Shown: positions 1-7,296, counted from the first letter of the stretch. The stretch: 9,284 bases of DNA from Spirochaetaceae bacterium (GCA_031257995.1 JAIRNN010000030.1:1-9284); one strand, 5' to 3'. Notes: generated by a model not told the origin, from the sequence alone. Numbers and translations are program-made.

Positions 1-62
1 ATTTCCTTCCCCTCCGTATAGAATAACACAGTCTTTGCCCGGGGCAAGCCAAGATCCTGTCC

Positions 63-99
63 GGGGCAGCGGAGCCGAAACGCCGCCCCTCAGTTTTTT
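63..99 (+). terminator. Intrinsic terminator (+ strand) for a gene upstream of the window
   Basis: A GC-rich stem is formed by 63-71 pairing with 81-89 (five pairs, one A-C mismatch, three pairs) around a nine-base loop, followed after TCAG by six consecutive T at 94-99. This is the standard Rho-independent layout for rightward transcription. No gene end is visible between the window edge and here, so the gene it serves would lie to the left. It also isolates ftsH from upstream transcription. Confidence 0.6.
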
Positions 100-138
100 C
101 TTCGGCCGCCGTTGTGATTAGTATCTATGACGGGGTCT

Positions 139-158
139 GCCGGGGGGTTCCCCCCGGC
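139..158. repeat. Perfect GC-rich inverted repeat in the ftsH leader
   Basis: GCCGGGGGG at 139-147 and CCCCCCGGC at 150-158 are exact reverse complements separated by only TT, so an RNA hairpin would have about eight pairs closed by a short loop. No T-run follows, so it is not a normal intrinsic terminator. Its G-tract/C-tract makeup, and the GGGGTCTGC just before it, resemble the hairpins at 8454-8494 and in tilS, so it may be a distant relative of that repeat. That link is inference only. Confidence 0.55.
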
Positions 159-465
159 CGTTCCCTCCCCGCGCGGAACAACCGGCGCCGGCCCCTGCAT
201 CCCGTCAGATACAGGTTGCCCCTTTTACAAAATAGCATAATGTATCTGTGGACAAATCATTTGATGAAGAGGGTCCGCAGATTAACGTGGATTACACGAA
301 CATCCGCTCAGGCAGGGTGTCGTTCGTGTCGGTTTGTGCGAGGGTACCTGCGGTCCCTTGTGGTTGTTAAAATCTCTGTCATCCGTAGTTTTATGACGAC
401 GATTTTCTGCGATAAAGATACAGGGTTGTAGTAATTTTTTCTTTGGTGTGATAGTATAGAGGGAC

Positions 466-2436
466 ATGAGCGATTCAAACGACCGGAAACCTCTGTTTCC
501 TTTTGGCGGGCCGGATGGGCCCAAACTGCCTGATCCCAAGAAATGGGGCGGGTGGAAGTTTTCTCTGATTTATGTGGGCGTGATCATTGTCGGGATGTCG
601 CTGTTCAACTATGTGTTTATGAGCCGCGTCAATCCGCCGATTGATTTTTCCGAGTTCAAGGCTAAGATCGCGTCTGGAGAGATCCGGCGGGTGGAACTTA
701 CGGAATCGTACTATACAGGGTATACAACAACGAGGTCGTCGCCAGCCACGAATTCGCCGCTTGTCAGGCAGCCCGCTTGGCAGTCCGCCGTGCAGTCGGG
801 GACGATGTACCGAACGATTCCCATCTATGACGAGGGTTTTCTCAAGCTGATGGACGAACATGGGGTTTCCTACTATACGGTTTCGCGGGAAGGCAGCGCG
901 ATTCTTAATATTATCTTCAGTTGGGTGCTGCCGATCGTGTTTTTTGTGATTGTATGGCGGTTCCTGATGAAGCGCATGGGCAACTTGGGGGGCAATGTGC
1001 TGTCGGTCGGGCAGAATCGCGCGGTGATTGTAGCCGAGGGGGATGTGCAGACCCGTTTTGCCGATGTTGCCGGGGTTGACGAGGCGAAGGAAGAGTTGGT
1101 CGAGGTAGTGGACTTTCTCAAGTCGCCGAAAAAATACACGGACATCGGCGGGAAGATCCCCAAGGGCGTGTTGCTGGTGGGGCCGCCGGGGACGGGAAAG
1201 ACGCTTCTTGCGCGGGCTGTGGCGGGGGAGGCGGGGGTCGCGTTCTTCCGCATGAGCGGCTCGGATTTTGTCGAGATGTTTGTCGGCGTGGGCGCGGCGC
1301 GGGTGCGCGATCTTTTCAAGCAGGCGCGGGCGAAGGCGGGGAACAAGGAGAAGAGCGGCTGTATCATCTTCATTGACGAGCTTGACGCGATCGGGAAAAG
1401 CCGTATCAACGCGATGGGTGGCGGAAATGACGAGCGCGAACAGACGTTAAACCAGTTGCTGGTCGAGATGGACGGCTTTGACGCGGCAAGCGGCCTCATC
1501 ATTTTGGCGGCGACGAACCGGCCCGACGTGCTGGACCCGGCGTTGCTCAGGCCGGGGCGTTTTGACCGGCAGGTGCTGGTGGACCGGCCGGACTTAAACG
1601 GAAGGGAAGCGATCCTCAAAATACATTCGAAGGGCGTGAAGCTCGCGCCGGATCTTGATTTGGGCTCGGTGGCGCGGTCGACATCGGGGTTTGCCGGGGC
1701 GGATCTTGCCAACATCGTGAACGAAGCGGCGCTGCTTGCGGTACGCGGGGGACGAACGCTCGTTTCCCAGCAGGATTTTTCCGAAGCGATTGAAAAGACG
1801 GTGGCCGGTTTGCAGAAGAAGACCCGCGTGATAAAGCCGGAGGAACGGCGGATCGTGGCCTTCCACGAGACCGGTCACGCGCTGATCGCCGCATGGACAC
1901 CGGGGTCTGACCCCGTGCAGAAGATTTCTATCGTGCCGCGCGGATTTGGCGCGTTGGGGTATACGTTGCAGATGCCGGTGGAAGACCGTTATCTTATGAC
2001 GGAGGAAGAACTGCTCGGCAAGATTGACGTGCTCTTGGGCGGACGCGCGGCGGAGGAGATCGTCTTTGGCAAGATTTCCACCGGCGCGGCCAACGACTTG
2101 ACCAAGGCGACGGACATCGCCCGCAAGATGATCACCGATTACGGCATGAGCGGCCGGTTCCGCAACGTCGCGCTGACCAAACGGCATGGTGGTATTATGG
2201 GCGAGAGCGGCGGCGAAGACCCTTGGGCTCAGCGGGAATACTCCGAGGCGACCCAGCAGTACATCGACGAAGAGATCGCCTCCGCGATGAGCCGCCGCTA
2301 CGACTCGGTCAAGGAACGGCTTTCCAAAAACCGCGTGTTACTCAACGAAATTGCCACGTTGCTCCTTGAAAAAGAGACGATCGACGAGAAAGAGTTCAAG
2401 GCGTTGGCGGCCGGTTCAGGCAAGGAAGCGGCATAA
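466..2436 (+). CDS. ftsH: ATP-dependent zinc metalloprotease FtsH (copy 1)
   Basis: Membrane-anchored AAA+ protease that unfolds and degrades membrane and some cytosolic proteins as a hexamer. The 656 residues show a cytosolic N-terminus, a first membrane segment (about 32-52), a periplasmic segment (about 53-145), a second membrane segment (about 146-168), then the AAA module: Walker A GPPGTGKT at 239-246, pore motif FVG near 272, Walker B IIFIDE at 300-305 and the second region of homology with its arginine finger at about 350-368. The protease domain has HETGH at 467-471 and the third zinc ligand Asp544, so all catalytic residues are present and the length is normal. The start is supported by AGAGGGA just before ATG. 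Known for the family: quality control and regulated proteolysis. It is transcribed alone and converges on a second ftsH. The style of the C-terminal part reminds me of spirochaete FtsH. Confidence 0.96.
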   Translation: MSDSNDRKPLFPFGGPDGPKLPDPKKWGGWKFSLIYVGVIIVGMSLFNYVFMSRVNPPIDFSEFKAKIASGEIRRVELTESYYTGYTTTRSSPATNSPLVRQPAWQSAVQSGTMYRTIPIYDEGFLKLMDEHGVSYYTVSREGSAILNIIFSWVLPIVFFVIVWRFLMKRMGNLGGNVLSVGQNRAVIVAEGDVQTRFADVAGVDEAKEELVEVVDFLKSPKKYTDIGGKIPKGVLLVGPPGTGKTLLARAVAGEAGVAFFRMSGSDFVEMFVGVGAARVRDLFKQARAKAGNKEKSGCIIFIDELDAIGKSRINAMGGGNDEREQTLNQLLVEMDGFDAASGLIILAATNRPDVLDPALLRPGRFDRQVLVDRPDLNGREAILKIHSKGVKLAPDLDLGSVARSTSGFAGADLANIVNEAALLAVRGGRTLVSQQDFSEAIEKTVAGLQKKTRVIKPEERRIVAFHETGHALIAAWTPGSDPVQKISIVPRGFGALGYTLQMPVEDRYLMTEEELLGKIDVLLGGRAAEEIVFGKISTGAANDLTKATDIARKMITDYGMSGRFRNVALTKRHGGIMGESGGEDPWAQREYSEATQQYIDEEIASAMSRRYDSVKERLSKNRVLLNEIATLLLEKETIDEKEFKALAAGSGKEAA

Positions 2437-2557
2437 GACGTAACCACGAGGGAAATGAATCGCATGGAATAGGGCTAAACTTGACCCACAGAATAACCAT
2501 GAACAACACGCGCCTTTTGTTTCGGGAGTGTTGATTTTACCTGTTTGTCAATAGGGC

Positions 2558-2586
2558 CTGTTTCAAAACTTGAGGGTTTGAAACAG
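2558..2586. terminator. Hairpin between convergent ftsH genes, possible bidirectional terminator
   Basis: CTGTTTCAAA (2558-2567) and TTTGAAACAG (2577-2586) form a perfect ten-pair stem with a nine-base loop, lying between the 3' ends of two convergent genes (2436 and 2645). That position suits a shared terminator. Neither side carries a clear T-run, so it is not a textbook intrinsic terminator and may instead be an RNA-stabilising hairpin or a dispersed repeat. A ten-base palindrome, TCAATATTGA, follows at 2589-2598. The rest of the 2437-2644 gap shows nothing recognisable. Confidence 0.5.
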
Positions 2587-2644
2587 ACTCAATATTGATA
2601 CTGCTAAACCATAATTTTTTGTCGAAAACACACAAAACCCACTC

Positions 2645-4627
2645 TTAAACCGCAATGATAACGTCCTCTCCCCTCTCCGGCAGCCCAAGCAGTGCCCGCA
2701 CATCGCTGTCGGCGAGCGTCTCCCGTTCTATCAGGGCATCGGCAAGCGTTTCGAGTTTCGCGCGGTTCGTCTTCAGAATGGCGGCGGCATTCTTCAGGGC
2801 CGCATCAAGGATGGCCTTGACCGCCCGGTCGATGCGCTGGGCGGTTTCCTCGGAATAATCTTTGTGGCGGGCAATCTCCTTGCCCAAGAAGATAGGCTCG
2901 TCCTCCTGACCGTAGGCGATTGGACCAAGATCGCGGGCCATGCCCCATTCGCACACCATCTTCCGCGCCATCTCGGTGGCCTGCTGAAGGTCGTTCTTCG
3001 TGCCCGTCGTGGTTTCGTCATAGATGAGCTGCTCCGCGGCAAAACCGCCGTAACAGATGGCGATGCGGTCCTGTATCCAGTTCCGCGTCCGGCTGTAACT
3101 GTCCGCTTCGGGAAGAGACACCGCCATCCCCAGCGACTGGCCGTGCGGCACAATCGTTACCTTGTGGAGCGGGTCGGCGTTGGGCAGGAAGTAGTGCAGC
3201 AGGGCGTGGCCCGCCTCGTGGACCGCCGTCATGCGCCGTTCCTTGTCGGAAACCGCCAGCGTCTTCCGCGCTATCCCCATGAGTATCTTGTCGCGGGCTT
3301 CTTCAAACTCAATCGTAGTCACCGCGTCCTTGTCCTTCCGCGCCGCATAGAAGGCTGCCTCGTTCACGAGGTTGGACAAGTCCGCCCCGCTCATGCCGGG
3401 AGTGGCGCGTGCCACACGGGCAATGTCCACATCGCCGCCCAGTTTGACCTTCTTCGCGTGAATATTGAGGATAGCCTCGCGCTCGTTCACGTCCGGCATC
3501 GACACCGTTACCTGCCGGTCGAAACGGCCCGGGCGAAGCAGGGCCGGGTCAAGCACGTCGGGGCGGTTGGTCGCGGCGAGAATGATGATGCTCTCCTTGG
3601 GATCGAACCCGTCCATCTCCACGAGCATCTGGTTTAGGGTCTGCTCGCGTTCGTCATGCCCGCCACCGTATCCCGCCCCCCGTGTGCGCCCCACCGCGTC
3701 AAGCTCGTCGATGAATATAATGCAGGGCGCATGCCGCCTGCCCTGTTCAAAGAGATCGCGCACCCGGCTCGCCCCCACGCCGACAAACATCTCGACAAAA
3801 TCCGACCCGGACATATGAAAGTAGGGAACCCCCGCCTCCCCGGCGACCGCCCGCGCCATCAGCGTCTTCCCCGTCCCCGGCATCCCGACCAGCAGCACGC
3901 CCTTGGGAATACGCGCTCCCATCTTCGTGAACTTCTGCGGATCGCGGAGGAAGGCCACGATTTCCTCCAGTTCCGCCTTCGCATCCGTCTGCCCCGCAAT
4001 GTCGGCAAACGTTATCTTTTTCTTGCTGTCGGGATCGTAGCGGTGCGCGCGGCTCTTCCCAAACTGGAACACCTTATTGCCGCCGGGCCCGCCCTGCATA
4101 GCACGAAACATGATGATGAGGAAGAGAAACGTTACGACCCAGGGGAGGAACTGCAATACTTGCGCGAACCCCGATCCCCGCCGCCCGCCTGAAACCGTTA
4201 TCCCCTTCTCGCGGAGAGTCGGAATCAGTAACGGATCCTGATACGGAATAATCGTCCGCACCGCCTCATAACCGCCGCTATTGTCGGTACGCATTCCTTC
4301 CATAGTACTGTCGTCGTAGATCTTGACATCGCCAAGCTCCCCCCGGTCGACATACCCGGTAAATTCGGTGTACGGCACCATGCGCGGCGGCTCCTCCTGC
4401 GGCCGGAGAAAAAGCCAGAAACCCAGTATCACCGCTATCAAAACAAAAACCATCCCGAAACGAGGCCGCCCATCCCGGGGAAGTCCCGGCGGTGGAGGAA
4501 ACGGAGGAAACCTCCCCTCGGGTCTGCCTTCCGGCCTCACGTCCTCGCCCCGTGCCCCATCCCGCTCATCGTTCTTTTCACCGCGCTCTTTAACGTCCTC
4601 TTTATCGTTCTCTCTCTCATTCGCCAT
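2645..4627 (-). CDS. ftsH: ATP-dependent zinc metalloprotease FtsH (copy 2)
   Basis: Second complete FtsH, 660 residues. It begins with a long hydrophilic tail (1-57) rich in Glu/Arg and then Pro/Gly, followed by a membrane segment (about 58-75), a short periplasmic segment (about 76-155), a second membrane segment (about 156-175), Walker A GMPGTGKT at 248-255 (Met replaces the usual first Pro), Walker B IIFIDE at 303-308, the second region of homology at about 353-371, HEAGH at 470-474 and the third zinc ligand Asp546. It should therefore be an active protease. ATG is preceded by AAAGGAAC at a good distance, inside the end of tilS. The 11-base overlap with tilS implies translational coupling, and tilS-ftsH is a widely conserved pair. 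It differs clearly from copy 1 in N-terminal tail, periplasmic segment and C-terminus, so this is not a recent duplication. Confidence 0.96.
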   Translation of the reverse strand: MANERENDKEDVKERGEKNDERDGARGEDVRPEGRPEGRFPPFPPPPGLPRDGRPRFGMVFVLIAVILGFWLFLRPQEEPPRMVPYTEFTGYVDRGELGDVKIYDDSTMEGMRTDNSGGYEAVRTIIPYQDPLLIPTLREKGITVSGGRRGSGFAQVLQFLPWVVTFLFLIIMFRAMQGGPGGNKVFQFGKSRAHRYDPDSKKKITFADIAGQTDAKAELEEIVAFLRDPQKFTKMGARIPKGVLLVGMPGTGKTLMARAVAGEAGVPYFHMSGSDFVEMFVGVGASRVRDLFEQGRRHAPCIIFIDELDAVGRTRGAGYGGGHDEREQTLNQMLVEMDGFDPKESIIILAATNRPDVLDPALLRPGRFDRQVTVSMPDVNEREAILNIHAKKVKLGGDVDIARVARATPGMSGADLSNLVNEAAFYAARKDKDAVTTIEFEEARDKILMGIARKTLAVSDKERRMTAVHEAGHALLHYFLPNADPLHKVTIVPHGQSLGMAVSLPEADSYSRTRNWIQDRIAICYGGFAAEQLIYDETTTGTKNDLQQATEMARKMVCEWGMARDLGPIAYGQEDEPIFLGKEIARHKDYSEETAQRIDRAVKAILDAALKNAAAILKTNRAKLETLADALIERETLADSDVRALLGLPERGEDVIIAV

Positions 4628-5948
4628 GTTGTGTTCCTTTTATATGCACGACAAGACCGCCGTTCACCTTCGCGGCCTCGATACGCAACCCGTTAATTCT
4701 ATACTCTCCCGCATCTTTTATCAACAGAGAGAACCCTTTCTCATAAAATGCCTCGTCACGGCCAACCCGCACCACAGTCCGGTTTACCCGAATCCCGCCG
4801 CCCACATCCGCCGCCTTTACCCGCTCATCACGCGCAAAATCTCGTACCACTTGCCGTTTTACCGATTTTTCACCGTCTTTAAGCCGGTCAATCGCCGCGA
4901 AAAGCGCCTCTTCCCGCAAAATCTCCGGCAACCCGTCCAGATTTTCGATAACAACCGCCTGATTCTCCCCATTTCTCCCCCATAGAACCCGTTTTTCACG
5001 CTCGTTTTCGATAAAATCCGCCGTAAACCCCTGCGTTTCCGCCGTTTCGAGCAGCCCCTTGCGCCATTCAGGAAAGTTTTCGTCCAAAACCGGCACTAAA
5101 CAGAGCCGAACGCGGTTCCGCAGATACCGGACATTCCCGTTTGTCGAGTCCGTCCGGTAAGAAAGCCCCTGTTCCGCAAGAAAGTCCAGCACCTCTTGCC
5201 GCGTCACGTCCCGCAAGGGCCTAAAAATCATCGGGTGGGGGGAAGTCGCGGCAAAAATTGCCGACCCCCTGCCTCCTGTCAGCACTCCGGCCGATAAGCC
5301 CGCACCTACGCCTAAAGGCGCGTCCGCAAATGCTTGCTTCGCTCTTCCCGCCTCCGTTTGGACATCCGGCGCCCCCCTCAGCAGGGGTTCCACCCCCGAA
5401 GGTGTCATGGACACCCCGCCTCGATCCCCGCGCAAAGCGGAATCCCCGATCCCCGGCACCGGCGCGAAACGGGGCATCAACGCTAACCCGCGCGGCCCCG
5501 CTCCCCGCAAAAAACGCATCAACGCCGTTTCCAGCGCGTCATCCTGCGTATGCGCGACCAGAATAAAGTCCGCGCCCGCCCTTTCCGCCTCGCGCCTTAA
5601 CGCCTTGTACCGGAAATGCCGCGCCGCCGCCTCAATCCCCGACCCTTCATCCCGCGCCCAAGCCTCGATCCGCCCCCGCCCGACCGCCGCCACCGTACAC
5701 CCGACTCCCAGCCGGCCGCACAACACGCGCGCCGCATCCGCATCCGCCGCGCACTCCTCAATCGGGCGCAACCCGTGGTCAACATGGACAGCACGAAGCC
5801 CGCCCTTCTCACAAAACGCCCGCCCGCGAATAGACGCGCATGCGGCCAACATCGCCTGAGAATCGGCCCCACCCGACACCGCCGCCAGCAACACCGCATC
5901 CTCCGGCACATACGTGAGCGCATCGGCGACCGCGTTCAACAATGACAT
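4617..5948 (-). CDS. tilS: tRNA(Ile)-lysidine synthase TilS, with an in-frame insert
   Basis: Uses ATP and lysine to convert C34 of the CAU-anticodon tRNA-Ile to lysidine, so that it reads AUA; normally essential. Visible in the 443 residues: the PP-loop ATP motif SGGADS at 25-30, HVDHGLR around 55-61, HTQDDALET at 133-141, and the RTDSTN...RNRVR block at 265-281, all typical of the family. The C-terminal part is short and weakly conserved. Between LALMP (about 155-159) and the conserved FRPLRDVTR (242-250) lie about 80 residues, where homologues I know have roughly a dozen. The extra block is Gly/Ala-rich and encoded by hairpin-forming DNA (see the repeat entry). Upstream of ATG there is only a weak AGTGG, so the start is less sure, although MSLLNAVADAL is a plausible N-terminus. 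It overlaps ftsH downstream by 11 bases. Confidence 0.92.
   Translation of the reverse strand: MSLLNAVADALTYVPEDAVLLAAVSGGADSQAMLAACASIRGRAFCEKGGLRAVHVDHGLRPIEECAADADAARVLCGRLGVGCTVAAVGRGRIEAWARDEGSGIEAAARHFRYKALRREAERAGADFILVAHTQDDALETALMRFLRGAGPRGLALMPRFAPVPGIGDSALRGDRGGVSMTPSGVEPLLRGAPDVQTEAGRAKQAFADAPLGVGAGLSAGVLTGGRGSAIFAATSPHPMIFRPLRDVTRQEVLDFLAEQGLSYRTDSTNGNVRYLRNRVRLCLVPVLDENFPEWRKGLLETAETQGFTADFIENEREKRVLWGRNGENQAVVIENLDGLPEILREEALFAAIDRLKDGEKSVKRQVVRDFARDERVKAADVGGGIRVNRTVVRVGRDEAFYEKGFSLLIKDAGEYRINGLRIEAAKVNGGLVVHIKGTQHGE
5235..5468 (-). repeat. Hairpin-rich repeat insertion inside the tilS reading frame
   Basis: This block encodes about TilS residues 161-238, which have no counterpart in ordinary TilS. 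Its DNA is a string of short palindromes: GGTGTC/GACACC with loop CAT (coding strand), GGGGT/ACCCC with loop GGA, GCAA/TTGC at 5326-5337, CGCC/GGCG at 5309-5320, and CGGCAA/TTGCCG with a three-base loop at 5249-5263. One part (5373-5416) matches an intergenic element at 8454-8494. The frame stays open throughout and the conserved TilS motifs resume on the far side. The edges are approximate, estimated from where conserved TilS sequence stops and restarts. Confidence 0.7.
5373..5416 (-). repeat. Repeat core, copy within tilS
   Basis: Read on the minus strand, this 44-base stretch aligns to 8454-8494 on the plus strand with about 35 identical positions: GGGTGTC, three different bases, GACACCTT, a GGGGGTG tract, CCCC, GC, then GAGGGGG. 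The first stem is identical with a different loop (CAT against TGC). The second stem is GGGGT/ACCCC here and GGGGG/CCCCC in the other copy, so pairing is kept while the bases change. Alignment done by eye. Confidence 0.7.
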
Positions 5949-6009
5949 ACCACTAGATTAGCGCACATCACGCCCGTTTACTAGGGCTACGGAAGCCGGC
6001 GCGTCCGAA

Positions 6010-6135
6010 ATGTTGTCTATCGGCGTTCCGCTGAACAAGAAGACTGTGGAGGAAAACGTCACCGAACTGGCAAAACGCAGGAACGCGAAACGGGCGTACC
6101 GCATAACCTTTGTCAAAGACGGAATTACCGACTCG
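6010..6135 (+). pseudogene. Possible remnant of an unidentified gene
   Basis: From 5962 (after an in-frame stop) and especially from the ATG at 6010, a frame reads like real protein for about 42 codons: balanced composition, many codons ending in G or C, and the stretch GVPLNKKTVEENVTEL looks like an amphipathic helix. Beyond about 6135 the same frame turns into Arg/Cys/Pro/His-rich sequence typical of a wrong frame, and overlaps aroF. No good ribosome binding site precedes ATG. I do not recognise the family. It could be a decayed 5' fragment or chance. Confidence 0.3.
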
Positions 6136-6203
6136 CCCCGCCATGGGGGAATTTGCGATCTCTTGCGGCCCTCAAAAACTCTATACGTTTATCCTGCGAA
6201 CCC

Positions 6204-6232
6204 TTGTCCTCATCCGCAACCGCCGTTACAAT
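6204..6232 (+). promoter_or_regulatory. Putative sigma-70 promoter giving a leaderless aroF transcript
   Basis: TTGTCC (6204-6209), a 17-base spacer, then TACAAT (6227-6232). Only six bases separate the -10 box from the aroF ATG at 6239, so transcription would start at or next to the A of ATG. This fits the complete lack of a Shine-Dalgarno sequence in front of that ATG. Assignment rests on motif match and spacing only. Confidence 0.5.
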
Positions 6233-6238
6233 ATTTGC

Positions 6239-7258
6239 ATGATTGTTGTTCTCAAACCAAAGACGCGGCCCGACGTGGTAGAGGCGCTTGTTGCCCAACT
6301 GGAAGAAAAAGGATTCAAAATACATCTTTCTCGCGGCGAAGAAACCACCATCTTGGGGCTCATCGGCGACACCAGCCATACGAGAGAAGAAAGCTTTCTG
6401 GCAAACGATGCCGTAGAGAGCGTGATGCGGGTTACCTCGCCCTACAAACTTGCCGGCAGGGCATTCCATCCCGATAACACCGTTATTCGCGCCGGAAACG
6501 CCGTCTTAGGCAGGGACAGCAACGCGCAGTTGGCCGTTATCGCGGGGCCTTGTTCCGTGGAAAGCGAGGAACAGATCATCGCGGTGGCAAAAGCGGTCAA
6601 AGCGGCTGGAGCAAAAATCCTCCGGGGCGGCGCGTTCAAGCCCCGGACAAGTCCCTACAGTTTTCAGGGTCTGGGTTCGGAAGGGATGGACCTTTTACTC
6701 GCCGCGAAAAAAACGTCCGGCCTCCCCGTAATCACCGAACTCATGTCGATAAACCAGCTTGACCTCTTTGCCGGCATCGACATCATCCAAATCGGCGCAC
6801 GTAATATGCAGAACTACGATCTGTTAAAAGAAGTCGGCCTCTCCGGAAAGCCCGTTTTGCTGAAACGTGGTCTTTCGTCAACCGTGAAAGAGTTTTTGAT
6901 GTCGGTCGAGTACATCCTTGCCGCCGGAAACCCGCACGTGATCCTCTGCGAACGGGGAATCCGCACCTTTGACCCCTACACCCGCAACACCCTCGACCTC
7001 TCCGTCATCCCGTGGCTGCAAAAAGAGACCCACCTGCCGGTTGTCGTCGATCCCAGCCACGCCTGCGGTATGAGTTGGATGGTTCCCACACTGGCCAAAG
7101 CCGCCGTTGCCGCCGGAGCGGACGGTATCATGGTCGAAGTCCACAACAACCCAGCCACCGCTCTTTGCGATGGAGAACAGTCCCTCACCCCGGCGGCTTT
7201 TGCGGAACTTATGTGCAAACTTGCCGAATACGCGAAACTGGAAGGCCGAACACTCTAG
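6239..7258 (+). CDS. aroF: 3-deoxy-7-phosphoheptulonate (DAHP) synthase, type I-beta
   Basis: Condenses phosphoenolpyruvate and erythrose-4-phosphate to DAHP, the first step of the shikimate pathway to aromatic amino acids. I chose ATG 6239 (339 residues) because MIVVLKP is the usual beginning of this family; an in-frame ATG at 6110 would add 43 residues of unrelated sequence. Residues 1 to about 75 form the ferredoxin-like N-terminal domain that gives feedback control in homologues such as that of Thermotoga maritima. The barrel follows with AGPCSVES (102-109), KPRTSPYSFQG (134-144), QIGARNMQN (184-192), KRG (209-211), DPSHACG (271-277), VEVH (299-302) and CDGEQS (310-315). The expected metal ligands Cys105, His274, Glu300 and Asp311 are all present. 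No ribosome binding site is seen, so the mRNA may be leaderless. It converges with the NFU gene. The symbol varies between genomes (aroF, aroA, aroG). Confidence 0.95.
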   Translation: MIVVLKPKTRPDVVEALVAQLEEKGFKIHLSRGEETTILGLIGDTSHTREESFLANDAVESVMRVTSPYKLAGRAFHPDNTVIRAGNAVLGRDSNAQLAVIAGPCSVESEEQIIAVAKAVKAAGAKILRGGAFKPRTSPYSFQGLGSEGMDLLLAAKKTSGLPVITELMSINQLDLFAGIDIIQIGARNMQNYDLLKEVGLSGKPVLLKRGLSSTVKEFLMSVEYILAAGNPHVILCERGIRTFDPYTRNTLDLSVIPWLQKETHLPVVVDPSHACGMSWMVPTLAKAAVAAGADGIMVEVHNNPATALCDGEQSLTPAAFAELMCKLAEYAKLEGRTL

Positions 7259-7296
7259 CACTTCACCCGCGAGACGGCACGACGGAGGAATCGGGT

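Larger units (their letters stand above)
1..465. other. Non-coding leader region upstream of the first ftsH
   Basis: No convincing gene is present in these 465 bases. The open frames that cross it have no recognisable protein character and no good ribosome binding site. It holds an imperfect inverted repeat at 35-47, an intrinsic terminator at 63-99 and a GC-rich hairpin at 139-158. From about 250 to 425 the minus strand is rich in short AAC/CACAA/CACGAA-type words that look like a decayed low-complexity tract of the kind scattered between genes in some environmental bacteria (recollection, not a search). The ftsH promoter must lie here, but I see no convincing -35/-10 pair close to the gene, so I do not place one. 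Confidence 0.6.

Noticed and set aside
114..431. 105-residue plus-strand frame in the ftsH leader
   Set aside because: Arg/Cys-rich, crosses the GC hairpin, no ribosome binding site and no domain character.
873..1715. 280-residue open frame on the minus strand inside ftsH copy 1
   Set aside because: Ser/Arg/Pro-rich shadow of a strongly conserved GC-rich gene, with no recognisable motif and no ribosome binding site.
1894..1914. GGGGTC-T-GACCCC palindrome in ftsH copy 1
   Set aside because: It encodes the conserved TPGSDP segment; the symmetry follows from codon choice in a conserved motif and does not interrupt the protein.
2864..3637. 257-residue open frame on the plus strand inside ftsH copy 2
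   Set aside because: Antisense to the conserved AAA and protease domains; His/Arg/Val-rich composition is typical of a shadow frame.
4323..4985. 220-residue plus-strand frame across the ftsH/tilS junction
   Set aside because: Antisense to two well-supported genes; Ser/Pro-rich low-complexity start without homology I recognise.
5235..5468. CRISPR array
   Set aside because: The repeats are short palindromes of differing sequence without a constant repeat and regular spacers, and they lie in an open reading frame.
6110..6238. Upstream in-frame ATG extending aroF by 43 residues
   Set aside because: The added residues do not resemble the family, whose proteins begin at MIVVLKP; no ribosome binding site supports 6110.
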